52,187 bases of DNA from a bacterium (lineage in GTDB: Bacteria; Verrucomicrobiota; Verrucomicrobiia; Limisphaerales; J093), in contig JAKANS010000010.1 of assembly GCA_021823625.1 (NCBI GenBank), forward strand, positions 1 to 52,187, read 5' to 3'. Every line of letters starts with the position of its first letter. Within the stretch, counting starts at the first letter, position 1. The position numbers and the translations under genes were made by a program. Of this stretch, positions 41,572 through 50,826 are shown in pieces. The notes beneath the pieces were generated by a model. The model ran no database searches. It saw only the letters and a list, made by a program, of their open reading frames with translations, and was not told where the DNA came from.

Positions 41572-43715
41572 ACATCGAAACCTTCAAGTACGACAATCGG
41601 GTCGTCCGCGCTTTCGCGATTGCCACCGCGTTCTGGGGCTTGATCGGCACCTCCGTCGGGTTGCTGGCGGCGTGCCAGTTGTTCTGGCCCGACCTGAACC
41701 TGAACACGCCGTTCACCACCTTTGGCCGCATCCGGCCGCTGCACACGAACGCGGTGATCTTCGCCTTCGTGGGCAACGGCATGTTCACCGGCATCTATTA
41801 CTCGCTGCAGCGGCTCTGCAAGGCCCGCATGTTCAGCGACGCGCTGAGCTGGCTCAACTTCTGGGGCTGGAACGCCATCATCGTCTCGGCCGCGATCACC
41901 CTCCCGCTCGGCTATACGACCAGCAAGGAATACGCGGAACTGGAGTGGCCGATCGACATCGTCATCGCCGTGGTCTGGGTGGCGTTCACCGTGAACTTGA
42001 TGGGCACGATCCTGCGTCGCCGGGAGAAACACATGTACGTGTCGATCTGGTTCTACATCGCCACCGCCATCACCGTAGCCGTTCTCCACATCTTCAATTC
42101 GCTGGAAATTCCCGCGGGCTGGTTCAAGAGCTACTCCATGTACGCCGGTGTGCAGGACGCCTTGGTGCAATGGTGGTACGGGCACAATGCCGTGGCCTTC
42201 TTCCTCACAACTCCCTACTTGGGGTTGATGTATTACTTTCTGCCCAAGGCGGCTGAGCGGCCCGTGTTTTCGTACCGTTTGTCGATCATTCACTTCTGGG
42301 CGTTGATCTTCGTTTATATCTGGGCCGGACCGCACCACCTCCTCTACACCGCGCTGCCGGACTGGGCGCAGTCGCTGGGCATGGTCTTCTCCGTGATGCT
42401 GGTGGCGCCGTCCTGGGGCGGCATGTTGAACGGTTTGCTCACGCTGCGCGGCGCCTGGGACAAGGTCCGCCAGGATCCGATGCTCAAGTTCATGGTCGTC
42501 GCCGTCACCGCCTACGGCATGGCCACGCTCGAAGGCCCGACACTGGCGGTCAAGAGCGTGAACGCGCTCTCGCATTACACCGACTGGACCGTGGCACACG
42601 TCCACACCGGGGCGCTGGGCTGGAACGGCTTCCTGACCTTCAGCATGCTCTACTGGTTGTTCCCGCGGCTGTACAATACGAAGCTCTGGTCCGTGAAGCT
42701 GGCAAACTACCACTTCTGGATCGGCCTGCTGGGCATGATGTTTTACGTGGTCCCGATGTACGTGAGCGGTGTCACTCAGGGGTTGATGTGGAAGCAGTTC
42801 ACCGCCGACGGCTTCCTCCAATATGGCAACTTCCTCGAAACGGTGATCCGCCTCCTGCCGATGTACCGGCTAAGGGCCATCGGCGGCAGCCTCTACGTCA
42901 TCGGCATCGCGCTGATGTGGGTGAATCTGTACCGCACCGCCAAGGCGGGCCAGTTCATCGGCGACCAGGAGGCACAGGCGCCCGCGCTCGCCAAGAGCGA
43001 ATCCACTCACGACAAGCACCCTTGGGGGCACCGCTGGCTGGAAGGCGTGCCGGTCACCTTCACCGTGCTCGCGACCATCGCCATCCTCATTGGCGGGTTG
43101 GTGGAGATCATCCCCATGTATCTTATCAAGAGCAACGTCCCCACCATCGCCAGCGTCAAGCCCTACACCCCGCTCGAAGTCTTGGGCCGCGACATTTATA
43201 TCCGCGAAGGCTGCGTGGGTTGCCATTCGCAAATGGTGCGGCCGTTTCGTTCAGAGACCGAGCGCTACGGCGAGTACTCCAAGGCCGGCGAATTCGTCTA
43301 TGACCATCCGTTCCTCTGGGGGTCGAAACGCACCGGGCCGGACCTGCACCGTGTCGGGTTGAAGTACCCCGACGCGTGGCATTACAACCACATGGACAAC
43401 CCGCGGTCCACGTCGCCGGGCTCGGTCATGCCTCGCTACTCGTGGCTCTTGACTCAGAAACTCGACACGTCCTCGCTCACCGCCCGCATTGCCGCCTTGC
43501 GCACAGTGGGCGTGCCCTATCCTGAAGGCTATGAAGCAAAAGCCCTGGACGACTTGAAGGCCCAGCAAGCCAAGGTGGTCCAGAACTTGAAGAGCGGCCT
43601 GGTCAAAGCCGACCCTGACCGTGAAATCATCGCCGTGATCGCCTATCTTCAGCGGCTGGGCACCGACATCCGGGGCAGCCCGGCGAGCACGGCGCCGAAA
43701 GTGGCCGGCAACTAG
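41568..43715 (+). CDS. ccoNO: Fused cbb3 cytochrome c oxidase subunits I and II (CcoN-CcoO)
   Basis: 715 residues. Residues 1-460 are CcoN with the expected histidines: H59 (RPLHTNA, low-spin heme b), H206 (WYGHNAV, CuB), H256-H257 (WAGPHHLLY, CuB), H344 and H346 (VAHVHTG, hemes b3 and b). Y250 in FVYIWAG fits the helix-VII tyrosine of C-type oxidases. A charged linker (about 462-490) leads to CcoO: a membrane helix near 495-518 and one heme c site C549-C552-H553 (CVGCHSQMVRPF), then VGLKYPDAWHYNHMDNPRSTSPGSVMPRY. Separate ccoN and ccoO are the usual state; fusions are known in Bacteroidota and relatives. The enzyme reduces O2 to water at low oxygen and pumps protons. Confidence 0.95.
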   Translation: MNIETFKYDNRVVRAFAIATAFWGLIGTSVGLLAACQLFWPDLNLNTPFTTFGRIRPLHTNAVIFAFVGNGMFTGIYYSLQRLCKARMFSDALSWLNFWGWNAIIVSAAITLPLGYTTSKEYAELEWPIDIVIAVVWVAFTVNLMGTILRRREKHMYVSIWFYIATAITVAVLHIFNSLEIPAGWFKSYSMYAGVQDALVQWWYGHNAVAFFLTTPYLGLMYYFLPKAAERPVFSYRLSIIHFWALIFVYIWAGPHHLLYTALPDWAQSLGMVFSVMLVAPSWGGMLNGLLTLRGAWDKVRQDPMLKFMVVAVTAYGMATLEGPTLAVKSVNALSHYTDWTVAHVHTGALGWNGFLTFSMLYWLFPRLYNTKLWSVKLANYHFWIGLLGMMFYVVPMYVSGVTQGLMWKQFTADGFLQYGNFLETVIRLLPMYRLRAIGGSLYVIGIALMWVNLYRTAKAGQFIGDQEAQAPALAKSESTHDKHPWGHRWLEGVPVTFTVLATIAILIGGLVEIIPMYLIKSNVPTIASVKPYTPLEVLGRDIYIREGCVGCHSQMVRPFRSETERYGEYSKAGEFVYDHPFLWGSKRTGPDLHRVGLKYPDAWHYNHMDNPRSTSPGSVMPRYSWLLTQKLDTSSLTARIAALRTVGVPYPEGYEAKALDDLKAQQAKVVQNLKSGLVKADPDREIIAVIAYLQRLGTDIRGSPASTAPKVAGN

Positions 43716-43721
43716 CATCCG

Positions 43722-43925
43722 ATGAACCATATTTACAACGTCCTGCGGCACATCGGTGGAATCGAGAATTACGGCATCATCTCGATCTGCCTCTTCTTTG
43801 CGTGCTTCCTCGGCCTGCTGGTGTGGACCGCGCGCCTGAAGAAACCTTACCTGGATTCCATGGCCGCGCGACCGCTGGACGACGCTTCCGACAACCCTTC
43901 CAACCCCGACACACGTCATGAATGA
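43722..43925 (+). CDS. ccoQ: cbb3 oxidase small subunit CcoQ
   Basis: 67 residues with one membrane helix (GIISICLFFACFLGLLVWTARLKK, about 19-42) and a short acidic tail. Position between CcoNO and CcoP and the single-helix LLVW-x6-KPYLDSMA pattern identify it as CcoQ/FixQ, which stabilises the core complex. The similarity in sequence alone would be weak. It overlaps the CcoP start by eight bases. Confidence 0.88.
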   Translation: MNHIYNVLRHIGGIENYGIISICLFFACFLGLLVWTARLKKPYLDSMAARPLDDASDNPSNPDTRHE

Positions 43926-44499
43926 TTCCCAAGATCCTCTCTTGATGGACCACGAGGCTGACGGCATCCGCGAACTCGACAACAAGCTGCCGCGCTGGTG
44001 GGTCTGGCTCTTTTGGGGCTGCAACCTCTTCGCGGTTTTCTATCTCGGCTATTACCACGTTCTGGGCTCCGGCAACATGATGGTAAAGGAATACCAGCAA
44101 GAGATGAAGGTGGGCGACGCGATCAAGGCGACGGCGCTGGCCCGCTTCGAGCAAAGCATGGATACCGCCGAACCTTCCAAAGACCCGGTCGTCCTCGCCG
44201 AAGGCAAAGCGATCTTCCTCCAGATGTGCGCTCCCTGCCACCGGTCCGACGCCGGCGGGTTGGTGGGCCCCAACCTCACCGACGACTATTGGATTCATGG
44301 ACCGCTCTTCAAAGACAACTTGAAGACCATTTACAACGGCGTTCCGGAAAAAGGCATGTTAACTTGGAAAACGCTGCTCAAGCCGTCCCAGATTTACGCC
44401 GTGGGCAGTTACATTTACACCCTGCGAGGCAGCAACCCGCCGAATCCGAAGCCGCGCGAGGACCAGGTCCAGCCGGACAAGCCGAACGAGTATGAATAG
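43918..44499 (+). CDS. ccoP: cbb3 oxidase subunit III, one-heme CcoP
   Basis: 193 residues. The N-terminus DGIRELDNKLPRWWVWLFWGCNLFAVFYLGYYHV (15-48) is the conserved CcoP start with a membrane helix. Only one heme c site is present, C104-C107-H108 (CAPCH), followed by GGLVGPNLTDDYWIHGP and the Met ligand near 147 (KGMLTW). Proteobacterial CcoP has two heme domains and two helices; this shorter one-heme type is as seen in Bacteroidota. Electrons come from c-type cytochromes and pass to CcoO. The tail is Pro/Asn/charged. Confidence 0.93.
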   Translation: MNDSQDPLLMDHEADGIRELDNKLPRWWVWLFWGCNLFAVFYLGYYHVLGSGNMMVKEYQQEMKVGDAIKATALARFEQSMDTAEPSKDPVVLAEGKAIFLQMCAPCHRSDAGGLVGPNLTDDYWIHGPLFKDNLKTIYNGVPEKGMLTWKTLLKPSQIYAVGSYIYTLRGSNPPNPKPREDQVQPDKPNEYE

Positions 44500-44590
44500 C
44501 CTTTTGAGGCTGCATCCGCGCCGTGGCCAACGCCGGATCGTCCGCTCGTAACCTTCTCCGACGCCACGGCTCGAATTCCTCCGTTATCGC

Positions 44591-46066
44591 GTGAGCGCAT
44601 CGCCGATCGAGACGAAAGACCAACCGCCTTCGGGGTCGGTGAAGACGGTGGACTGGCAGGATTTCCGCGACCACCTGGCCACCGCCGACCAGGAAGGGCG
44701 GCGGATGTGGATCTTTGCCCGGCAGCCGAAGGGCCGTTACTACACCGCCCGGAAGTGGGTCAGCTACCTCCTGCTGGCGATCATGTTCGTCGGGCCGTTC
44801 GTCCGGATCAACGGCAACCCGCTCCTGCTGGTCAACGTCGTCGAGCGCAAGTTCTCCGTGCTCGGCCAGATGTTCTGGCCCCAGGACGGCGCCGTCCTCG
44901 CGCTCAGCCTCCTCCTTTTTTTGACCGGCATCGCCGTGTTCACCGCCGCGTTCGGACGGCTGTGGTGCGGGTGGACCTGTCCGCAGACTGTGCTCATGGA
45001 AATGGTCTTTCGCCGGATCGAGTACTGGATCGAAGGCGACGTACCCCGCCAACGCGCGCTGCGGGCCGCTCCGTGGTCGGCGTCCAAGATCGCCAAGAAA
45101 GTGACCAAGCATGGCATCTTCCTTGCCCTCTCCTTCCTGATCGGCAACACGCTGCTGGCTTACATCATCGGCAGCGACGCGTTGTTCAAGATCATTACCG
45201 ACAATCCGGCCAAGCACCTGGTCGGCCTGGCGTTCATGACCATCTTCACGCTCATCTTTTACGGCATCTTCGCCCTGTTTCGCGAGCAGGCCTGCACGTT
45301 CATTTGTCCTTACGGGCGGCTCCAATCCACGCTCATCGACGAGAACTCCATCGTCGTGGCGTACGACCACAAGCGCGGCGAGAAGCGCGACCACCTGCAC
45401 CGGCGCGAACCGTTCGACCAGCGCCACGCGCGCGGCGCCGGCGACTGCATCGACTGCCGCCAGTGCGTGAGCGTCTGCCCGACCGGCATCGATATCCGCA
45501 ACGGCACCCAGATGGAATGCGTCCACTGCACCGCCTGCATCGACGCCTGCGACAGCGTCATGGACAAGGTCGGGCGCCCGCGCGGCCTGATCCGTTACGC
45601 GTCCCTGGACGGCATCGAGAAAGGCGAACGCCGCCTGCGCGTGACCCCACGCATCCTGGGGTACTGTACCGTGCTGCTCGCGTTGGGTGGAATCCTGGCG
45701 GCGGTGCTGCTCACGCGCTCCGACGTGGACGCCACCCTGCTGCGCGCGCCGGGTTCGCTGTTCCAGCAATCCCCGGACGGCAAGATCAGCAACCTCTACA
45801 TCCTGAAACTCGTCAACAAAACCGTCCACGACTTGCCGGTGGAACTGAAGCTTGAGAACCTCGATGGCAAACTGACCGTCATGGGCGGCAACCCCACGGT
45901 GCCGGCCCAGCAACTCACGCAAGGCTCCGTGCTGCTCGAACTCGCCCCCGACAAGCTCACGGCCTCGACGATGGATGTGGTGGTCGGCGTTTATTCGCAA
46001 GGCCGGCTGCTGGATCGGGTGAAGACCGGTTTCGTGGGGCCACGCAACGATGCCTCCTCACCCTGA
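44591..46066 (+). CDS. ccoG: cbb3 oxidase accessory ferredoxin CcoG
   Basis: 491 residues with a GTG start. Several membrane helices carry the motif AFGRLWCGWTCPQTVLMEMVFRRIEYWIEGD (about 118-148) typical of CcoG/RdxA/FixG, and REQACTFICPYGRLQS (about 234-249) follows. Two [4Fe-4S] sites are seen: CIDCRQCVSVCP (about 286-297) and CVHCTACIDACD (about 312-323). An Ig-like FixG C-terminal domain ends the protein (NKTVHDLPVELKLEN). CcoG is a cupric reductase used in copper delivery to the oxidase. The CcoH gene starts two bases after the stop. Confidence 0.94.
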   Translation: MSASPIETKDQPPSGSVKTVDWQDFRDHLATADQEGRRMWIFARQPKGRYYTARKWVSYLLLAIMFVGPFVRINGNPLLLVNVVERKFSVLGQMFWPQDGAVLALSLLLFLTGIAVFTAAFGRLWCGWTCPQTVLMEMVFRRIEYWIEGDVPRQRALRAAPWSASKIAKKVTKHGIFLALSFLIGNTLLAYIIGSDALFKIITDNPAKHLVGLAFMTIFTLIFYGIFALFREQACTFICPYGRLQSTLIDENSIVVAYDHKRGEKRDHLHRREPFDQRHARGAGDCIDCRQCVSVCPTGIDIRNGTQMECVHCTACIDACDSVMDKVGRPRGLIRYASLDGIEKGERRLRVTPRILGYCTVLLALGGILAAVLLTRSDVDATLLRAPGSLFQQSPDGKISNLYILKLVNKTVHDLPVELKLENLDGKLTVMGGNPTVPAQQLTQGSVLLELAPDKLTASTMDVVVGVYSQGRLLDRVKTGFVGPRNDASSP

Positions 46067-46067
46067 C

Positions 46068-46553
46068 ATGAGCACTCTCAAGCCTCGCCCCGGTCGGAAC
46101 CTCTGGCCGCTGGGGATCATCCTCGCCTTCGTGCTCTTTGTGGGCGGCACGGTGGGCCTGATCGTGATGGCCTCGCTGCACAGTGAGGAACTGGTCAGCG
46201 CCGACTACTACGCTCAGGAACTGCGCTACCAACAACAAATGGAACGCCAGGACCGTGCGCGCGCGCTGCCGGAGCCTGCGCGCATCGCCTACGACGCCCC
46301 GACGCAAACCATCACGATCACGCTTCCGCCCCTGCAAGCCAGCCAGCACCCGACGGGCACCATCCAACTGTATCGGCCGTCCGCGGCGGGCCAGGACCGC
46401 AAGCTCGATCTAAAACTCGACGCGGCGGGCCGCCAGATCCTCAGCGCGCGCGAACTCAGCCCCGGCCTGTGGCGCGTGCGGGTGAGCTGGACTTGCGAGG
46501 GCCAGGACTATGACGTCGAGCAGAAGGTCGTCCTTAAGCGCGACACGTCCTGA
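46068..46553 (+). CDS. ccoH: cbb3 oxidase assembly protein CcoH (FixH family)
   Basis: 161 residues from the ATG at 46068; an ATG at 46050 inside CcoG is possible. One membrane helix (WPLGIILAFVLFVGGTVGLIVMASL, about 14-38) is followed by SEELVSADYYAQELRYQQQMERQDRA, the conserved helix of FixH proteins (DYYxxGLxYxxxxxR), and a beta-rich periplasmic domain ending RVRVSWTCEGQDYDVEQKVVL. CcoH takes part in early assembly of the cbb3 complex. It closes the operon; no clear terminator was found in the 130 bases that follow. Confidence 0.92.
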   Translation: MSTLKPRPGRNLWPLGIILAFVLFVGGTVGLIVMASLHSEELVSADYYAQELRYQQQMERQDRARALPEPARIAYDAPTQTITITLPPLQASQHPTGTIQLYRPSAAGQDRKLDLKLDAAGRQILSARELSPGLWRVRVSWTCEGQDYDVEQKVVLKRDTS

Positions 46554-46683
46554 GCGCCAACCGGCCGCACGAGCCCTGCTCCCTTCCTGTTCAACGATCA
46601 GGATCACCGGCCCCGCGCCAAGAGACTCCCGCCTGCAAACCGCAGCGCGAACGCGGGGTTCAGTGCATCCGGCTTGTTAGGAA

Positions 46684-47217
46684 TCATTGTTTCACCTCTG
46701 AACTCGCGACTGTCCCTTCTTCTTTGCCCCTCAGGAACAAAGTGCGCCCGACAAGTTCGTTCGCGACGATTCCCACCACAGACGGCTCCGGTCCGTAACG
46801 CACTTGAAGACGCCAAGTCGAGTTGGTAGCAACGCCCGGCGGCCATCCCACCGCTATCAAGCAGTCGTACCCAGGAGTCCACCGCCCGCCTTCAACACCA
46901 GACCAAGGAGTCCCAGCGGTCTCGACCCGCTTCCATCCTGTATCGGTCTTCTGTTCGACTGAGGTCGTATCAAACCAGATCCAGCCATGCTTCCCAATAT
47001 TGGCCACCTCGAACATCGCACACAGACCGGTTGCACCCTGAGCCAGTGATATCCTGCTTGGACTCATCAGAGGTGCGGGGTTATTCGTAACACCAACGAA
47101 GGCCACACTGAGCCTGGGCGATGCAGAACCCTTCCGCAGTCCACACCAAAACAAGCACGCAAGCAGCGCCAGTGCACAAGCGACGAAAAAGACGCGGTAT
47201 CTTCGCGAAATTGCCAT
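46684..47217 (-). CDS. Small exported or membrane-anchored protein, cassette-like
   Basis: 177 residues from the ATG at 47217 (MAISRRYRVFFVACALALLACLFWCGL), a signal or anchor helix. The remainder is beta-rich: SVAFVGVTNNPAPLMS, GLCAMFEVANIGKHGWIWF, TWRLQVRYGPEPSV, ending LFLRGKEEGTVASSEVKQ. Similar small proteins of unknown role recur in Verrucomicrobial genomes, I believe as scattered families. Base use is less GC-rich than its neighbours. The flanks recall an integron cassette: the minus strand reads AACTGTTAGGGTC right before the ATG and CCTAACAAGCCGG right after the stop. Function unknown. Confidence 0.7.
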   Translation of the reverse strand: MAISRRYRVFFVACALALLACLFWCGLRKGSASPRLSVAFVGVTNNPAPLMSPSRISLAQGATGLCAMFEVANIGKHGWIWFDTTSVEQKTDTGWKRVETAGTPWSGVEGGRWTPGYDCLIAVGWPPGVATNSTWRLQVRYGPEPSVVGIVANELVGRTLFLRGKEEGTVASSEVKQ

Positions 47218-47386
47218 GACCCTAACAGTTAATTGAGCGACTCGGAGTTGGACGCGACTATCGTCATATTTATGATGCAACGGACCGGGCGCCGGGCCAA
47301 TCACCTGTCTATCCGGCGGTTGCGACGTTTCCATTTTCCACCCAACGACGGCCCCATCCCGGCGAAGCAGCTCGGCCCGGCTCAAC

Positions 47387-49156
47387 TCAGTCGCGGCGCC
47401 AGGGCGGTTGGTTTTTGGCGAACGGCGACTTCCGGCCGGACGGCCTCGCGAACTGCGGCCGTTCCGGCGCCGGCGGCGTGCCGACCGAGGCGCCCACGCG
47501 GCGACCTTTGAGCCGCGTGCGGTTCACGGCATCGAGAATGGTTTCCACGTGCTCGGCCGCGACTTCCACCAGGCTGATCGTCGGCAGGATTTGAATGGAC
47601 CCGATCACTTCCCGCGGCAGGCCGGTTTCGCCGGCAATGCAGCCCACAAAATCGCCCGGGAGCACGCCGGCATTCTCGCCCAGGTTGAACCGCAGCCAGA
47701 CCGTGTCGCCCTCCGGCCCCCGGTGCTTCGGATGCGCCCTGGCCCGTGGCGGTCGCTCGCCCCAATCCTCCTCAGGCGCCTCCGTCCATTCCCGGCGCGG
47801 ACGTGTGGCACGCTCCGCGCGCGCCCGTTTGGGTTCGTCCTCGGCGATTTTTTGGGGCACGCGTGCGACTTCGGCGTTGAGCAGGTGGATCAACGCGGAC
47901 GCGATGTCGCCCGGCAGGTGCCCCGCCGCGGTGAGTTGCTCCAGCACCTCGTCCTGCGGTTTGTACTCGGCTTTCTCCAGCGTGGCCCGCAGCGATTCGA
48001 GCAACCGCGTGGTGCTCTTTTCCTGCAACTCGTCCAGGCGCGGCACGGCCTGGCGCTGAATCCGCGCCTTGGTGAACCGCATGATCTGCTGCAGGCGCCC
48101 AAACTCGCGGCCGCTCACCAGGCTGATCGCGCGCCCGCTCTTGCCGGCCCGGCCGGTGCGGCCGATGCGGTGGACGTAATCCTCCGCGTCGTAAGGCAGT
48201 TCGTAGTTGAACACCACTTCGATGTCGTCCACGTCCAGGCCGCGCGCCGCCACGTCCGTGGCCACGAGCAGTTCGATCTTTCGTTCGCGAAACCGGCGCA
48301 TGACGCGCTCGCGCATCGTTTGCGCCATGTCGCCATGCAGCTTGTCGGTGCTGTAACCGCGCGCCAACAACGCTTCGGTGAGTTCGTCCACCTGGACCTT
48401 GGTACACCCGAAAACCAGCCCGTAGCGGACATCCTGGAAGTCGATCAGCCGCGCCAGCACCTCCGTCTTCGACCGCCAATCCACCTCGAGGTAACTCTGT
48501 TCGATGGTGGGCACGGTCATCGTGGTCGCCTCGATGCGCACCTGCACCGGATCGCGCGTGAAACGCTCGATGATCCGCCGGATGGGCGGCGGCAGCGTGG
48601 CGGAGAACAGCACGGTCTGCCGCTCCTGCGGGACGCCTTCGAGGATGCGCTCGATGTCCTCGCGGAAACCCATGTCGAGCATCCGGTCGGCTTCGTCGAG
48701 CACCACCATTTTGACGGCGCCCAACTGGAGCGTGCCGCGTTCGAGGTGGTCGATCACCCGGCCGGGCGTGCCGATGACGATCTGCGGCCCGGCCTCCAGG
48801 CCGCGAAACTGGCGGTCGTAGCTTTGCCCGCCATAGACCGGCAACTCGCGCACGCCGCGCTTGAAATGGGCCAGCTTGGCGATTTCCTCGGCCACCTGGG
48901 TGGCCAGTTCGCGCGTGGGGCAAAGCACCAGCACCTGCACCTCGCGCCGCGCCGGATCGACCAGTTGCACTGCTGGCACGCCAAACGCGGCGGTCTTGCC
49001 AGACCCGGTTTGCGACTGGCCCACCACGTCGCGCCCGGCCAGCAACGGCGGGATGGCTTCGGCCTGCACGGGGGCCGCCTGCTCGAAGCCCATTCGCTCG
49101 ACGGCTTTCAACAGTTCCGGGGCGAGACCCAGTTCGGAGAACAGCTTCTGACTCAT
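47387..49156 (-). CDS. deaD: DEAD-box RNA helicase with DbpA-type RNA-binding domain
   Basis: 589 residues. Helicase motifs are complete: Q-motif near 25-31, motif I GQSQTGSGKTAAFG (46-59), PTRELATQV (80-88), TPGRVIDH (130-137), DEAD 154-157, SAT (about 185), and HRIGRTGRAGK (about 327-337). A variable Lys/Arg/Glu-rich linker leads to a C-terminal domain (about 485-565: DTVWLRFNLGENAGVLPGDFVGCIAGETGLPREVIGSIQI) of the DbpA RNA-binding type. The protein unwinds short RNA duplexes, most likely in ribosome assembly and mRNA turnover, as DeaD/CsdA does in the cold. The gene stands alone. Confidence 0.95.
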   Translation of the reverse strand: MSQKLFSELGLAPELLKAVERMGFEQAAPVQAEAIPPLLAGRDVVGQSQTGSGKTAAFGVPAVQLVDPARREVQVLVLCPTRELATQVAEEIAKLAHFKRGVRELPVYGGQSYDRQFRGLEAGPQIVIGTPGRVIDHLERGTLQLGAVKMVVLDEADRMLDMGFREDIERILEGVPQERQTVLFSATLPPPIRRIIERFTRDPVQVRIEATTMTVPTIEQSYLEVDWRSKTEVLARLIDFQDVRYGLVFGCTKVQVDELTEALLARGYSTDKLHGDMAQTMRERVMRRFRERKIELLVATDVAARGLDVDDIEVVFNYELPYDAEDYVHRIGRTGRAGKSGRAISLVSGREFGRLQQIMRFTKARIQRQAVPRLDELQEKSTTRLLESLRATLEKAEYKPQDEVLEQLTAAGHLPGDIASALIHLLNAEVARVPQKIAEDEPKRARAERATRPRREWTEAPEEDWGERPPRARAHPKHRGPEGDTVWLRFNLGENAGVLPGDFVGCIAGETGLPREVIGSIQILPTISLVEVAAEHVETILDAVNRTRLKGRRVGASVGTPPAPERPQFARPSGRKSPFAKNQPPWRRD

Positions 49157-49445
49157 CAGGCGCGCAGTGTGCGCCGCGCCCGCGAAATGTCACGAACGGA
49201 GCGGCGAGGCAGGGCTGGTCCAAAGTCCGGCCGGTGGAATGGGGAAAAATGCCGGCAGCCCTGAAATCCGAAACCCGAGATCCGAGATCCGAGATTACAT
49301 GATCTGCGGGCGGCGGCTCCGCTGGGGGGAGCTGTGAATTCGCGACTTCGGATTTCGGATTTCTTTCGGCATTCGGTCTTCGGGTGTCGGATTTGAAATG
49401 GACCGAACCGATTTTATATCTGCCATGCCGGCGAGGGTCGGCGGC

Positions 49446-50762
49446 TCACGTTGGCGGGTCCGGGGCGGCGGCCTTCGCCGCCGCCTCGTCCACGATGCAG
49501 GCAGTCACGACATCCGCGGCCACGTTCAACGTGGTGCGGGCCATGTCGAGGATGCGGTCCGCGCCGTAAATCAGCGCGATCCCTTCGGGCGGGATTTTGA
49601 ACGACGCGAGCAGCCCCGCGATGAGCGGCAGCGACGCTCCCGGGATGCCCGCCACCGCCACGGCACTCAGCACGGCGAGCACCAGCAGCACGATCTGGCT
49701 GCCGAGGTCGAGCGGGACGCCATAGACTTGGGCGACGAACAGGACCACGCAGCCTTCGTACAGCGCGGTGCCGCTCATGTTCATCGTCGCACCCAACGGC
49801 AGCACAAAACCGGCGGTGCTGGCCGACACGCCCAGTTCCTCGCGGCTGACTTGAATCGACGTGGGCAGCGTGGCATTGCTCGAGCTGGTGGAAAAGGCGG
49901 TCACCAACACCGTGCGGATGGCTTTGAAAAACGCCACCGGCGAGCGCTTCGAGAACAGTTTTAAGAGCAGCGACATCGTGCCGAAAAGGTGCACCGCCAT
50001 TACCGCAAGCAAGCACACCACGAACAGCGAAAGCGCCTTGATGATGTCGAGCCCGGCCTTGATGACGATGCTCGCCAGCAAGGCCGCGACGGCGTAAGGC
50101 GCCAGCGTCATCGCGAAGTGGACGATGCGTGTCATCAGCTCCGTCACGATCTCGAGAAAATCCGCCAACGCCAGGCGCCGCGCTTCGGGCAATTGCGTGC
50201 CCGCCGCGCCGACCAGCAACGCGAAGACGATCAGCGGCAGCACCTGGAAATCGACCACCGCCCGGAGCAGGTTGCCCGGCATGAACATCTCGACCAGCGA
50301 GCGCAGGCTCAACCGCGGTTGTTGCTCCGCGCGCTCCTTCGTCTTGGCCGCCTCGGGCGCGTATTTCTCAAGCAGAACCGTGCGTGTCTGCTCGTCCATT
50401 CGCTGGCCGGGACGAACCACGTTCATGACCAGCAAGCCCAACGCCACGCCCACCGCCATGTTCAGGCCGAAAAGCATGAACGTGCGTCCGGCCAGCGGAC
50501 CGAGCGCTTCGAGCCGGCCCAGTTGCACCACCCCCAACGCCAGCGACGCAAAGACCAGTGGCACGACCACGAAGAACAGCAGGCGCAGGAAGACCAGCCC
50601 CAGCGGATCCAAGACCTGCGTCGCCAGCCATTCGGTAGCCGGAGCCGTCGAAGGCACCCGGTTCCCCGTCAGCCGCAACACCGCCCCGAAGACCAAACCC
50701 ACAATCATCCCCCACATCACGCGGGAGGCGAGACGTTCGGCCGGGTTGGAACGCGCAGTCAC
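49446..50762 (-). CDS. Dicarboxylate/amino acid:cation symporter (DAACS family)
   Basis: 438 residues with eight membrane helices and two re-entrant loops. Family marks are STSSSNATLPTSIQV (HP1, Ser-rich, about 292-306), GFVLPLGATMNMSGTALYEGCVVLFVAQVYG (TM7, about 317-347) and the HP2-TM8 stretch AGIPGASLPLIAGLL...ILDMARTTLNVAADVVTA. The usual NMDGT sodium/substrate motif reads NMSGT here, losing the Asp. The family takes up glutamate, aspartate, succinate or fumarate with H+ or Na+. An extra region between TM3 and TM4 contains KYAPEAAKTKERAEQQPRL and looks cytoplasmic and flexible. Substrate unknown. Confidence 0.92.
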   Translation of the reverse strand: MTARSNPAERLASRVMWGMIVGLVFGAVLRLTGNRVPSTAPATEWLATQVLDPLGLVFLRLLFFVVVPLVFASLALGVVQLGRLEALGPLAGRTFMLFGLNMAVGVALGLLVMNVVRPGQRMDEQTRTVLLEKYAPEAAKTKERAEQQPRLSLRSLVEMFMPGNLLRAVVDFQVLPLIVFALLVGAAGTQLPEARRLALADFLEIVTELMTRIVHFAMTLAPYAVAALLASIVIKAGLDIIKALSLFVVCLLAVMAVHLFGTMSLLLKLFSKRSPVAFFKAIRTVLVTAFSTSSSNATLPTSIQVSREELGVSASTAGFVLPLGATMNMSGTALYEGCVVLFVAQVYGVPLDLGSQIVLLVLAVLSAVAVAGIPGASLPLIAGLLASFKIPPEGIALIYGADRILDMARTTLNVAADVVTACIVDEAAAKAAAPDPPT

Positions 50763-50826
50763 GCGCGGAGCGTAGGCAAACGGCCCGGTGGGCGTCCACG
50801 CCGAACTGGCCCTGGCCGGCGCGCGC

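Noticed and set aside
47408-49264. A 618-codon plus-strand open frame across the DEAD-box helicase gene
   Set aside because: The helicase motifs on the minus strand are complete; the plus frame is a mirror effect of GC-rich codons.
49240-49400. Inverted GAAATCCGAAA / TTTCGGATTTC repeats between the helicase and symporter genes as a regulatory site
   Set aside because: The same AAATCC-type wording also occurs at the end of the AraC gene near 41020, so it is more likely dispersed repeat debris than a specific operator.
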